Positions 17,385-27,050 of a stretch of DNA of 64,000 nucleotides are shown here, one piece after another. Each line of letters begins with the position of its first letter. Within the stretch, counting starts at the first letter, position 1. A program made the translations under genes and the position numbers. The notes under the pieces are model-generated. The model was not told where the DNA came from and searched no databases. It saw only the letters and a program-made list of their open reading frames with translations. Source of the stretch: Cellvibrio sp. UBA7671 (lineage in GTDB: Bacteria; Pseudomonadota; Gammaproteobacteria; Pseudomonadales; Cellvibrionaceae); assembly GCA_002483145.1 (NCBI GenBank), contig DLHJ01000004.1, positions 228,011-292,010 of the forward strand, written 5' to 3'.

Positions 17385-18509
17385 ATGTTCCTACAACGCT
17401 TGCTGCAGTTTGTTGGCTGGCCCATTACCGCAGGCGTTATCATTGCGTTGCTCGCACTACTACTCTTTCCCCAATTGCGCGGAAGCCAGCAACCAACGCC
17501 ACTAAACACCAATAACAACCTCAATACTGGTGTTGTCTCCTATGCGGATGCGGTCAATCGCGCTGCGCCTGCAGTGGTAAATGTGTACACCGAAAAACGG
17601 GTAGTACAACGCAACCAAAACCTTTCCAACAATCCATTTTTTCGCCACCTTTACAATAACTCCAACATTCCGCAACAAGAGCGTATGCAAAAAACGCTCG
17701 GATCAGGAGTTATTGTTGATAATTCCGGTTTAATTCTCACCAATAATCACGTCATTAACGGCGCTGACCGGATTGCGGTGTTGCTTTACGATGGTCGAGT
17801 AACTTCAGCCGAACTTATCGGCGTAGATCAAACCAATGATTTAGCAGTGTTAAAAATTCAAATCGACAACATCTCTGCCATCACACTCGGCAATTCCGAC
17901 AATATTCGAGTGGGCGATGTGGTGTTAGCCATTGGCAACCCTTTTGGTGTTGGTCAAAGCGTAAGCCAAGGCATAGTAAGCGCGACAGGCCGCTGGAATC
18001 TCGGTATAAATAGCGCAGAAAATTTTATTCAAACCGATGCGGCGATTAATCCCGGAAATTCTGGCGGAGCATTAATTGACGCGCACGGGAATTTAATTGG
18101 AATCAATACCGCCATGCTGGATGAAACCGGGGCTTCATTCGGGATCAGTTTTGCCGTGCCGGTTGATAAAGCGATGAATTCGCTAAAACAAATTGTGGAA
18201 TTCGGCAGTGTCCGCCGTGGCTGGCTTGGGATTGGCGTAACGCAACCCACACTCGAATTTGCACAAAAAATGGGAGCCGAAGGTCTCCTAATTAGTGAAA
18301 TTGATCGCGACAGCCCCGCTGAAAAAGCGGGCTTTCACATTAATGATTACATTACCCATATCGACAATACGCCACTCCTTAACAATCATTCGGTAACTAA
18401 TTCTCTTTTAAATATTCAACCTAACGCCGAAATTACCTTTAGAATTATTCGCGATGGAAAAGCATTAGAAATAAAAGCAATAGCCGCCTTCCCGCCAACA
18501 AAAACCTAG
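17385..18509 (+). CDS. algW: Periplasmic serine protease AlgW/DegS
   Basis: A 374-aa HtrA-family protease. A membrane anchor (about 12-30) is followed by the trypsin-like domain with the triad H122 (LTNNHV), D152 (TNDLAV) and S226 (NPGNSGGAL), then a single PDZ domain (about 275-365, with GWLGIGV). One PDZ plus an uncleaved anchor fits DegS/AlgW, which cuts the anti-sigma factor RseA/MucA when misfolded porin C-termini bind the PDZ domain. The ATG at 17385 is chosen because it starts the anchor and has GGAG 9 nt upstream. Its place next to hisD-hisG-murA matches algW in Pseudomonas, though here it is convergent. Confidence 0.9.
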   Translation: MFLQRLLQFVGWPITAGVIIALLALLLFPQLRGSQQPTPLNTNNNLNTGVVSYADAVNRAAPAVVNVYTEKRVVQRNQNLSNNPFFRHLYNNSNIPQQERMQKTLGSGVIVDNSGLILTNNHVINGADRIAVLLYDGRVTSAELIGVDQTNDLAVLKIQIDNISAITLGNSDNIRVGDVVLAIGNPFGVGQSVSQGIVSATGRWNLGINSAENFIQTDAAINPGNSGGALIDAHGNLIGINTAMLDETGASFGISFAVPVDKAMNSLKQIVEFGSVRRGWLGIGVTQPTLEFAQKMGAEGLLISEIDRDSPAEKAGFHINDYITHIDNTPLLNNHSVTNSLLNIQPNAEITFRIIRDGKALEIKAIAAFPPTKT

Positions 18510-18530
18510 TCTTCTTCAATTTTTATGCAA

Positions 18531-18559
18531 AAAAATGGGCGCAACCCGCGCCCATTTTT
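18531..18559. terminator. Bidirectional terminator between algW and hisD
   Basis: A 12-bp stem, AAAAATGGGCGC/GCGCCCATTTTT, with a 5-nt loop has T runs on both strands. It separates the convergent algW and hisD transcripts. Confidence 0.9.
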
Positions 18560-18581
18560 ATTTCAATATTGCCGATAAAAA

Positions 18582-19889
18582 TTAATCGAGAATCCGGTAT
18601 TCCGCTGAGCGTGCATGCGCCTCAAGATATTCACTGCGCGCCAACACCGATGCAGTTTTAGATAATACCGACGCACCCGCTGCCGAACACATAATCACCG
18701 AGCTACGCTTTTGAAAATCGTAAACTCCCAGTGGCGATGAAAAGCGCGCAGTACCCGAGGTAGGTAATACGTGATTGGGGCCAGCACAATAATCGCCAAG
18801 TGCTTCCGGGGTAAAACGTCCCATGAAAATAGCACCGGCGTGACGCACCTGCGGCAATAGCGATTCGGGATCGGCAACTGACAATTCCAAATGCTCGGGC
18901 GCTATGCGATTACTTACCGTGATTGCCTGCTCCATATCGGCAACTTTAATTAGCGCGCCACGATTTTTTAATGACACGCTTGCAATACTTTCACGCGCAA
19001 GTGTTGGCAATAAACGCTTGATCGACTCCTCGACCTTATCCAAATAATCAGCATCAGGGCACAGCAAAATCGACTGAGCCTGCTCATCGTGTTCCGCTTG
19101 GCTAAACAAATCCATCGCGATCCAATCCGGATCAGTCAAACCGTCGCACACCACTAAAATTTCTGATGGGCCTGCAATCATGTCAATCGCCACCTGACCA
19201 AATACCGCGCGCTTGGCAGTAGCGACATAAATATTGCCGGGGCCGACAATTTTATCGACCTTGGTAATGGTTTCAGTTCCGTAAGCAAGTGCCGCAACTG
19301 CTTGCGCACCGCCGATAGTAATTACACGATCCACACCGGCGATTGCCGCAGCTGCCAATACCATCGGGCTGATTTCACCATCGGGTGCAGGCACCACCAT
19401 GATTAATTCATCAACACCGGCAACCTTCGCAGGAATTGCATTCATCAATACCGATGATGGATAAGACGCTTTGCCGCCAGGCACATACAAACCCACACGC
19501 TCCATCGCCGAAATTTGTTGGCCGAGCACAGTGCCATCGACTTCGGTATAGCGCCAGGAACTTTGCAATTGATGCTGGTGATAATTGCGAATACGCTCAG
19601 CAGCAATTTCCAATGCCGCACGTTGCTCGGCACTGATTTGCGTCAGCGCATGCTGTAACTGCGCAGAAGTAACCACAAATTCGCTAATACTCTGCGCTGT
19701 GCGGCGATCAAATCTATTAGTGAATTCCACTACGGCTGCATCACCGCGCGTTTTTACTTGATGCAAAATATCATCGACCACTGCGGCAACGCGGGTATCG
19801 CTTACCGACTCCCACGCAAGCAACTGATCAAGGCGCTGATTAAAATCGCTTTGGCTGGCATCCAAACGGGTGATGATAGATTCAGACAT
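18582..19889 (-). CDS. hisD: Histidinol dehydrogenase
   Basis: A 435-aa enzyme that carries out the last two NAD-dependent oxidations of histidine synthesis, histidinol to histidine. Recognisable blocks are [47 protein letters not shown] and [13 protein letters not shown], the last containing the catalytic and zinc-binding residues, plus APEHLEL and GNHVLPT-type [14 protein letters not shown] near the C-terminus. Length is normal. hisG lies upstream on the same strand, with a 113-nt gap holding a large hairpin. Confidence 0.97.
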   Translation of the reverse strand: MSESIITRLDASQSDFNQRLDQLLAWESVSDTRVAAVVDDILHQVKTRGDAAVVEFTNRFDRRTAQSISEFVVTSAQLQHALTQISAEQRAALEIAAERIRNYHQHQLQSSWRYTEVDGTVLGQQISAMERVGLYVPGGKASYPSSVLMNAIPAKVAGVDELIMVVPAPDGEISPMVLAAAAIAGVDRVITIGGAQAVAALAYGTETITKVDKIVGPGNIYVATAKRAVFGQVAIDMIAGPSEILVVCDGLTDPDWIAMDLFSQAEHDEQAQSILLCPDADYLDKVEESIKRLLPTLARESIASVSLKNRGALIKVADMEQAITVSNRIAPEHLELSVADPESLLPQVRHAGAIFMGRFTPEALGDYCAGPNHVLPTSGTARFSSPLGVYDFQKRSSVIMCSAAGASVLSKTASVLARSEYLEAHARSAEYRILD

Positions 19890-19955
19890 GGAATTCTCTT
19901 TTAAAAAAACAATAACAATATGAACTGAAAAAATAACAGGTTGATCATGCAGCCT

Positions 19956-19991
19956 ATCGATTGCAAATACCTATTGGTATTTGCAATCGAT
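19956..19991. repeat. Perfect 16-bp hairpin between hisG and hisD
   Basis: ATCGATTGCAAATACC and its exact reverse complement flank a TATT loop. There is no T tract on either strand, so it is not a standard terminator. It could be an RNA processing or stability element within a hisG-hisD transcript. Confidence 0.8.
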
Positions 19992-20002
19992 GGTATAGAA
20001 AA

Positions 20003-20638
20003 TTAATCGGCCGCTACTGCGGTAGCGATATGATCGATGATGGTTTGGATTTGCACGTGCTTCATTTTCATCGAGGCTTTATTCACGATCAAACGGGAAC
20101 TGATATCTGCGATAAATTCACGCGGTTCCAAACCATTTGCGCGCAGGGTATTGCCGGTATCGACAATATCCACAATTTCATCGGCCAAATTCATAATCGG
20201 CGCGAGTTCCATAGCACCGTAGAGTTTAATGATGTCCGTTTGCCGACCTTGCGAGGCGTAATATTGTTTGGCGATATTCACATACTTGGTGGCGACGCGA
20301 ATGCGACCAGCAGGTAGTGACTCGCCTTTTACACCGGCGGTCATTAATTTGCAGCGCGCGATATTTAAATCGAGCGGCTCGTACAAACCTTCAGCGCCAT
20401 TTTCCATCAAGGTATCTTTGCCGGAAATACCCATATCCGCCGCACCAAATTGCACGTAAGTGGGAACATCCGCACCGCGCAACAATAATAAGCGCACGCC
20501 CGGTTGGGTAGTTTCAAATACCAGCTTGCGGCTTTTTTCCATATCTTCCAGCGGTTCAATACCTGCTGCTGCAAGCAGCGGTAATGTCTCTTCCAGAATG
20601 CGCCCTTTGGTAAGTGCAATGGTCAGGGTTTGGCTCAT
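20003..20638 (-). CDS. hisG: ATP phosphoribosyltransferase, short form
   Basis: A 211-aa enzyme for the first step of histidine synthesis, joining ATP and PRPP. It starts [18 protein letters not shown] and contains [20 protein letters not shown] and the PRPP-binding [17 protein letters not shown]. It lacks the C-terminal regulatory domain of long HisG, so it should need HisZ, which is not in the window. It follows murA by 13 nt on the same strand. Confidence 0.97.
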   Translation of the reverse strand: MSQTLTIALTKGRILEETLPLLAAAGIEPLEDMEKSRKLVFETTQPGVRLLLLRGADVPTYVQFGAADMGISGKDTLMENGAEGLYEPLDLNIARCKLMTAGVKGESLPAGRIRVATKYVNIAKQYYASQGRQTDIIKLYGAMELAPIMNLADEIVDIVDTGNTLRANGLEPREFIADISSRLIVNKASMKMKHVQIQTIIDHIATAVAAD

Positions 20639-20651
20639 GGCATATACCTTC

Positions 20652-21959
<1,308 letters not shown>

Positions 21960-21987
21960 TTATGCCAGTGCCTGCGAAATGAAGTTA

Positions 21988-22242
21988 TTACTGCTGTTGT
22001 TGCTGTTGCATCCACTGTTCAGGTGTGAAAGATTTAATGTAATCCACCGCGTGGATACTGCGGTCAGCGAATTGCGCACTAAGGGTAGACAGCACCAACT
22101 GCTGCTTTTTAACAGGAGTCAGACCTGCAAATGCAGGGCTTACAACAACCAAGCCGATATGGTCGCCCATAACGTCTACAGATTTCACATCGCAATCGGG
22201 GATTTGGCTTTCGATCAGCGTTTTGATTTGTTCAGCTTGCAT
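21988..22242 (-). CDS. ibaG: BolA-family protein IbaG
   Basis: An 84-aa BolA/IbaG protein, a partner of monothiol glutaredoxins in iron-sulphur handling and, in its usual genomic place, linked to envelope lipid genes. The GDHIGLVVVSPAFAGLTPVKKQQLV core is recognisable. Unusually it ends in six consecutive Gln, coded by a CAA/CAG run (21991-22008). It is upstream of murA, as in Pseudomonas; the mlaB gene usually next to it is missing. Confidence 0.92.
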   Translation of the reverse strand: MQAEQIKTLIESQIPDCDVKSVDVMGDHIGLVVVSPAFAGLTPVKKQQLVLSTLSAQFADRSIHAVDYIKSFTPEQWMQQQQQQ

Positions 22243-22388
22243 AGATTACTCGATAGTGAAGTCAGGCCAGCTATGCCTGCTACAAAGGCAGACATAATAT
22301 AGCGATAAGTAAATAAGGCGCGCAGTTTACCGGAATGTCGCCCGTATCGCACCCATAAACCCGCATGCAGAACTCTCTGGGCCAAAAA

Positions 22389-22416
22389 GCAAAACCCCGG
22401 CTCTTGGCCGGGGTTT
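22389..22416 (-). terminator. Rho-independent terminator after mlaC
   Basis: AAACCCCGGC pairs with GCCGGGGTTT around a 5-nt loop. On the minus strand TTTTGCTTTTT follows. It isolates mlaC from ibaG-murA. Confidence 0.9.
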
Positions 22417-22444
22417 GATGGTGATTCAATAGGTGCAGGAGCAC

Positions 22445-23068
22445 TCAGGCATCAGCCAACCAATTTGCAATCACTTTGTCGATGTCGCCATTGTACTTTT
22501 TGAGACTAGCCTTGAATTGGCCACTGAACGATTGCCCCAAATTAACACCATTGAGCACCACATTGATCAACTTCCACTCACCCGATTTTTCTTTGCGCAT
22601 GGTGTAATCCAACTTGTGTGAAGCACCTTCTATCGCTACTTCTTGCTTCACGATATGACGGGCAGCATTAACTTCGTTGACACCGGCAATTGTCACCTTG
22701 CTATCTGCATAACCCAGTACACCCTTGGCAAGTGACTTTACCATGCCGTCTTTAAAGACTTTTTGAAACGCCTGGCGCTGTGCCGGAGTAGCTTGTTTGT
22801 ACGCTTTCCCCATCACGGATGCAGAGATAAACGGAAAATTCACTACATCATTGAGTGCCCCTTCAACTTGTGCATAGTAGGCATCGTCAGCGGTTTTTTC
22901 AGTGTTTTTTACCTTAACCAAATCAAACAATTTTTGCGCAACGGACTCCACAATCATTTGTGGGGATTGGGTTGCAGCCGCTGCAGGCGCCTGTGCCATA
23001 ACACTGGTACCAAGCAACATGGTTAAGCCGAAAACAACACCGGAGACTTTGGTGAACAAATTTTTCAT
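22445..23068 (-). CDS. mlaC: Periplasmic phospholipid-binding protein MlaC, unlinked to other mla genes
   Basis: A 207-aa Ttg2D/MlaC-family precursor with a Sec signal peptide ending near VMAQA. The mature domain has QVEGALNDVVNFPFISASVMGKAYKQATPAQRQAF-type sequence (split here by family knowledge, not by gaps), GEWKLINVVLNGVNLG and the C-terminal NGDIDKVIANWL. MlaC ferries phospholipid between the MlaA and MlaFEDB complexes. The ATG at 23068 has GGAAGG upstream and starts the signal peptide. It stands alone with its own promoter region and terminator: mlaF, mlaE, mlaD and mlaB are all absent from this place. Any of several paralogous MlaC-like carriers is possible. Confidence 0.88.
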   Translation of the reverse strand: MKNLFTKVSGVVFGLTMLLGTSVMAQAPAAAATQSPQMIVESVAQKLFDLVKVKNTEKTADDAYYAQVEGALNDVVNFPFISASVMGKAYKQATPAQRQAFQKVFKDGMVKSLAKGVLGYADSKVTIAGVNEVNAARHIVKQEVAIEGASHKLDYTMRKEKSGEWKLINVVLNGVNLGQSFSGQFKASLKKYNGDIDKVIANWLADA

Positions 23069-23313
23069 CGTAGAACCTTCCATTAATTGATGTGTGATCA
23101 TTAAGTCAGAGATGGCCTTATACCGAGACTCAGACAGCGCGAATTCCTTATGGTGCCATTCTTTATAAGTTGCTTATGGATGTGGCGGTTTATTAAACCG
23201 GAGACGCGGTGAGCAGGTTTGCGGCGCGCACTATACCATTTACATCTGTACCACCAAAACTCGCACACGGGAAAAAAGTCACAAACATCCCTCGCCTTGC
23301 ACAGCCTGCCCGT

Positions 23314-23319
23314 TATAAT
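23314..23319 (+). promoter_or_regulatory. Likely -10 element of kdsD-kdsC-lptCAB
   Basis: A consensus TATAAT lies 54 nt before the kdsD start, in the divergent gap with mlaC. A matching -35 is not obvious. Confidence 0.4.
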
Positions 23320-23372
23320 GCCCCACCTTGTACTGCCATCACTGGCGTAAACCGTTATTTTGGAAGTGTTTT

Positions 23373-24344
23373 ATGGCTGCTTTTGACTATGTCAGCTCCG
23401 CCTTGCGCACCATCCGTCTGGAAGCCGAAGCGGTTACAGCGCTGAGTGCGCGTATCGATGGCCAATTTACCGCCGCCTGCGAACTCATCCTTAATTGCGC
23501 CGGCCGCGTGATAGTGACAGGCATGGGCAAATCCGGCCATATCGGCAAAAAAATCGCCGCCACCCTCGCCAGTACCGGCACACCCGCGTTTTTTGTGCAT
23601 CCCGGCGAAGCTAGCCATGGTGATTTGGGCATGATTACCAAGAATGATATTGTGCTTGCCATTTCTTACTCGGGCACATCGAGCGAAATTGTCACTCTGC
23701 TGCCGCTGCTCAAGCGCGCTGGAATCAAAATCATCAGCATGAGCGCCAATGCACAATCAACCCTTGGCGAAATCGCTGAAGTTAATCTCGATATTAGTGT
23801 TGTCTTCGAGGCCTGCCCACTCGACCTAGCACCCACATCCAGCACTACCGCAACCCTGGTAATGGGCGACGCATTGGCGATTGCACTGCTCGAAGCACGC
23901 GGTTTTACCGCAGAGGATTTTGCGTTCTCCCACCCCGGGGGCGCGCTTGGGCGCAAACTGCTGTTGCGCGTTGCCGATGTGATGCACAGCGGCGACGACA
24001 TTCCGCGCGTAGCACCCGATACACCTATGTTGGACGCGCTGATGGTGATGTCAGAAAAAGGCTTTGGCATGACCACGGTGATGGATCATGGAGGTAATTT
24101 GCTCGGCATTTTTACCGACGGTGACTTGCGCCGCAGTATCGACAAAGGTGTGGATATACGTACCGCCAAAGTGGGTGAACTGATGAATACCCAACCCAAA
24201 ATGCTGCGTGAAAATACGCTGGCCGCTGAAGCGCTCGCATTAATGGAACAAGCAAAAATTAATGTATTACTCATCACCAACGAACAAAAGGCGCTGGTGG
24301 GTGTCGTAAAAATCAATGACCTGCTGCGTGCAGGTATTATCTAA
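23373..24344 (+). CDS. kdsD: D-arabinose-5-phosphate isomerase
   Basis: A 323-aa enzyme that converts ribulose-5-phosphate to arabinose-5-phosphate, the first step to Kdo for lipopolysaccharide. A SIS domain (about 35-175, VIVTGMGKSGHIGKKIAATLASTGTPAFFVHPGEASHGD-type fold with GTSSEIV) is followed by two CBS domains (about 205-320). The ATG at 23373 has GGAAG 7 nt upstream and matches the family N-terminus. It heads a run of five genes for Kdo and LPS transport. Confidence 0.95.
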   Translation: MAAFDYVSSALRTIRLEAEAVTALSARIDGQFTAACELILNCAGRVIVTGMGKSGHIGKKIAATLASTGTPAFFVHPGEASHGDLGMITKNDIVLAISYSGTSSEIVTLLPLLKRAGIKIISMSANAQSTLGEIAEVNLDISVVFEACPLDLAPTSSTTATLVMGDALAIALLEARGFTAEDFAFSHPGGALGRKLLLRVADVMHSGDDIPRVAPDTPMLDALMVMSEKGFGMTTVMDHGGNLLGIFTDGDLRRSIDKGVDIRTAKVGELMNTQPKMLRENTLAAEALALMEQAKINVLLITNEQKALVGVVKINDLLRAGII

Positions 24345-24360
24345 AAAACGGAATTACCGC

Positions 24361-24903
24361 ATGAACCCTGAATTGCGCGAACGCGCCGCCCGCATCAAAC
24401 TCTTATTACTGGATGTGGACGGCGTACTGACCGATGGTCGCCTTTACTTTGGCAACAACGGCGAAGAATTTAAATCCTTTAGCACACTTGATGGTCAGGG
24501 CATTAAAACCCTGCAAAAGTCCGGGGTTAAAGTGGGGATCATCACCGGTCGCACCAGCAATCTGGTCGCCCGACGAGCGAGCGATTTGGGTATCAATATC
24601 CTGGTACAGGGGCGCGAGGATAAATGGGAGGCATTGCAGGAGATACTGCAGGAGCATCCAGTCGCATTGGATGAAATCGCTTTCATGGGCGACGACTGGC
24701 CAGATCTGGGTGTAATGACCCGCGTCGGCCTCGCATTTACCGTCGCCAATGCCCATGTCAGCGTCGCGGCACGTGCCCACTGGCAGAGTCGCGAGCGCGG
24801 CGGCGAAGGCGCGGTGCGTGCCGCGTGCGATTTGTTAATGCAAGCCCAAGGGACGTTTGATGCGGCCTTGGCGCCCTATCTCGCGAACAACGGTGAAGAC
24901 TAG
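24361..24903 (+). CDS. kdsC: 3-deoxy-D-manno-octulosonate 8-phosphate phosphatase
   Basis: A 180-aa HAD phosphatase that removes the phosphate from Kdo-8-P. The nucleophile motif is DVDGVLTDG near 18-26, followed by GIITGRTSNLVARRASDLGI and the Mg-binding FMGDDWPDLGVM. No cap domain, as expected for the tetrameric KdsC type. Start is the ATG at 24361, which gives the family length. Confidence 0.96.
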   Translation: MNPELRERAARIKLLLLDVDGVLTDGRLYFGNNGEEFKSFSTLDGQGIKTLQKSGVKVGIITGRTSNLVARRASDLGINILVQGREDKWEALQEILQEHPVALDEIAFMGDDWPDLGVMTRVGLAFTVANAHVSVAARAHWQSRERGGEGAVRAACDLLMQAQGTFDAALAPYLANNGED

Positions 24904-24906
24904 ACG

Positions 24907-25518
24907 ATGAACCTGTTGCAGCGCGCTTACCGAATTCACCAGTATGTGCCAGCACCATGGCTAATCGCCTTCGCGCTGGTGATTTGTTTTTTTGCTTTTT
25001 CATTGCGCCAGAAAGCAGAACTGGTGGGCTACGAGTATGACGCCAGTGGCTTTCCCCAAACTTATATGAAAGCCGTGGAAACTCGCGAATTCGATGCCCA
25101 AGGCAAATTGCACTACCAATTATCAACACCGCAAGTCACCCATTACCAGGCAAATCCCGATGGCCCTTCGAATGCGGATTACACCCTGATCGAGCGCCCG
25201 GATATGGCGTTTTACGATGCCGAAGCTAATGCTCCCTGGCTGGTCAGTGCCAGCACTGGTCGCAGTGAAGCAAATGGCCAGTTGATCCGCCTGCTCGACA
25301 ATGTCCTGATTCAGCAACAGACCCCTTCGCAGGGGCTGATCCAAATCACCACCAGTGAGCTACAGGTGCGCGCCAGTGAACAATTCGCGGAAACTGACAA
25401 AGCTGTTAATATGCGCAGCGCTAAAGGCCAGATAGACGCAATAGGTATGGATGCTGACCTGGCGCAGAGTCGGCTTCAGTTAAAGTCCCAGGTTAAGGCT
25501 GTTTATGATCCCCGTTAA
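24907..25518 (+). CDS. lptC: LPS export protein LptC
   Basis: A 203-aa bitopic protein with an N-terminal membrane helix (about 18-36, WLIAFALVICFFAFSL) and a periplasmic beta-jellyroll domain. It takes LPS from LptB2FG and passes it to LptA. It starts 3 nt after kdsC and overlaps lptA by 14 nt, so the run is an operon. Confidence 0.93.
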   Translation: MNLLQRAYRIHQYVPAPWLIAFALVICFFAFSLRQKAELVGYEYDASGFPQTYMKAVETREFDAQGKLHYQLSTPQVTHYQANPDGPSNADYTLIERPDMAFYDAEANAPWLVSASTGRSEANGQLIRLLDNVLIQQQTPSQGLIQITTSELQVRASEQFAETDKAVNMRSAKGQIDAIGMDADLAQSRLQLKSQVKAVYDPR

Positions 25519-26116
25519 ATTCCGTTTTGCCCTAGCTCCATTTGCGCTAGCGATTGCTGCTGTTTTTGTCAGTTATAGCAACACTGCCCTGGCTTTGCCC
25601 GGCGACAAAAATGAAACTATTCGCGGTTCGGCGGATAATCTGACCGTCGACCAGAAAAACGGCGTCGCCACCTATACTGGTTCAGTGAAAATCCAGCAGG
25701 GCTCACTGGTGATTTCGGCAGACTCTATCGTGATCCACACCAATCCCGACAGCAGTGTTGAAAAAATGATCGCCACCGGCAACCCGGCGCGCTTCCAACA
25801 GCAACCGGAAAAGGATCAAGGTGTAGTCACCGCCGCTGCCAAACAAATTACTTATACCCCCAGCAATGAGCATCTTGTGTTGATTGAAGATGCATCGGTC
25901 GAGCAAAACGGTGCGGTCATGAGTGGCCCGCATATCGATTACGACTTAGTAAAAGAAGTGATGAAAGCGGCGGGCAGTAATGGTGCATCAGGCAGCGATG
26001 GCCAGCGGATCGAAATCGTGATCCCCCCCAAGGCGGGCAAAACTGAAACCAGTAACGACCAGCCCGCTGCCGCATCCAGTGCAGCCCAATCCTCATCAAC
26101 TGAAGCAACCCCTTAA
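25505..26116 (+). CDS. lptA: LPS transport periplasmic protein LptA
   Basis: A 203-aa precursor with a signal peptide ending near NTALA-LPGD. The OstA/LptA beta-jellyroll follows, with [21 protein letters not shown] and [10 protein letters not shown] as the family signature. The C-terminal 35 residues are Ala/Ser/Thr-rich and disordered. LptA polymers bridge the periplasm for LPS. Confidence 0.95.
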   Translation: MIPVKFRFALAPFALAIAAVFVSYSNTALALPGDKNETIRGSADNLTVDQKNGVATYTGSVKIQQGSLVISADSIVIHTNPDSSVEKMIATGNPARFQQQPEKDQGVVTAAAKQITYTPSNEHLVLIEDASVEQNGAVMSGPHIDYDLVKEVMKAAGSNGASGSDGQRIEIVIPPKAGKTETSNDQPAAASSAAQSSSTEATP

Positions 26117-26121
26117 CTCCT

Positions 26122-26847
26122 ATGCCCAGCCTGCACGCACGCCATCTCGCAAAAAGTTACAAAAAACGTAAAGTCGTTATCGACGTCTCGATTACTGTGG
26201 AAAGCGGCCATATCGTCGGCCTGCTCGGCCCCAATGGCGCCGGTAAAACCACCTGCTTTTATATGATTGCCGGCCTGGTGCCCGCCGATAATGGCAATGT
26301 ATTAATTGACGACCGCGATATTACCCAACTGCCCATCCACGGCCGAGCTCGCGCCGGCATCGGTTACTTGCCACAAGAAGCCTCGATTTTCCGCAAGCTG
26401 ACCGTCGCCGATAACATCATGGCAATCCTGGAAACCCGCAAGGATTTGGATCGCACCCAGCGCCAGGAAAAGCTCGAATCATTGCTTAATGAATTTCACA
26501 TCACCCACATCCGCGACAGCCTGGGGATGGCACTTTCAGGGGGCGAACGCCGCCGGGTAGAAATCGCTCGTGCGCTAGCGACCGACCCCAAATTTATTTT
26601 GCTCGATGAACCCTTTGCCGGAGTTGACCCCATCTCGGTCAACGATATCAAAGAAATTGTGCGCCATCTTAAGGACCGCGGTATTGGCGTGCTGATTACT
26701 GACCACAACGTGCGCGAGACACTGGATATATGTGAGACCGCCTATATTGTAAGCGAAGGCCACATTATTGCCGAGGGTGATGCCGAAACCGTACTCAGCA
26801 ACAGCAAGGTGCGTGAAGTCTATTTAGGCGAGCATTTCCGTCTGTAA
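26122..26847 (+). CDS. lptB: LPS export ABC transporter ATPase LptB
   Basis: A 241-aa ABC ATPase. Walker [11 protein letters not shown]-loop [13 protein letters not shown], signature [15 protein letters not shown] and Walker [14 protein letters not shown] are all present; the ending [12 protein letters not shown] is characteristic of LptB. It powers extraction of LPS from the inner membrane together with LptF and LptG, which are not in the window. Confidence 0.97.
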   Translation: MPSLHARHLAKSYKKRKVVIDVSITVESGHIVGLLGPNGAGKTTCFYMIAGLVPADNGNVLIDDRDITQLPIHGRARAGIGYLPQEASIFRKLTVADNIMAILETRKDLDRTQRQEKLESLLNEFHITHIRDSLGMALSGGERRRVEIARALATDPKFILLDEPFAGVDPISVNDIKEIVRHLKDRGIGVLITDHNVRETLDICETAYIVSEGHIIAEGDAETVLSNSKVREVYLGEHFRL

Positions 26848-26919
26848 AGGTGGCTAAACCCGTCACCACCAGTGTTACCAACCGCCCGTCAGCAACACCT
26901 TCGGCAACACACAAACAAC

Positions 26920-26925
26920 TTGACA
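26920..26925 (+). promoter_or_regulatory. Possible -35 element of rpoN
   Basis: A perfect TTGACA lies 125 nt before rpoN in the 203-nt gap after lptB. No good -10 is seen at the right distance; AT-rich sequence follows, with the repeat AAGCTT-GCTT-AAGCTT. Weak evidence. Confidence 0.3.
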
Positions 26926-27050
26926 AGTAACATTCTTTGATCATTAGGCATAAAGCTTGCTTAAGCTTATTGCTTGCGCGCCAAACCCTGACTAAACTCC
27001 ACCTATCTGATGTTTTCCATCCTGCGTTATAAGGGTTTGTCGTTCACACA

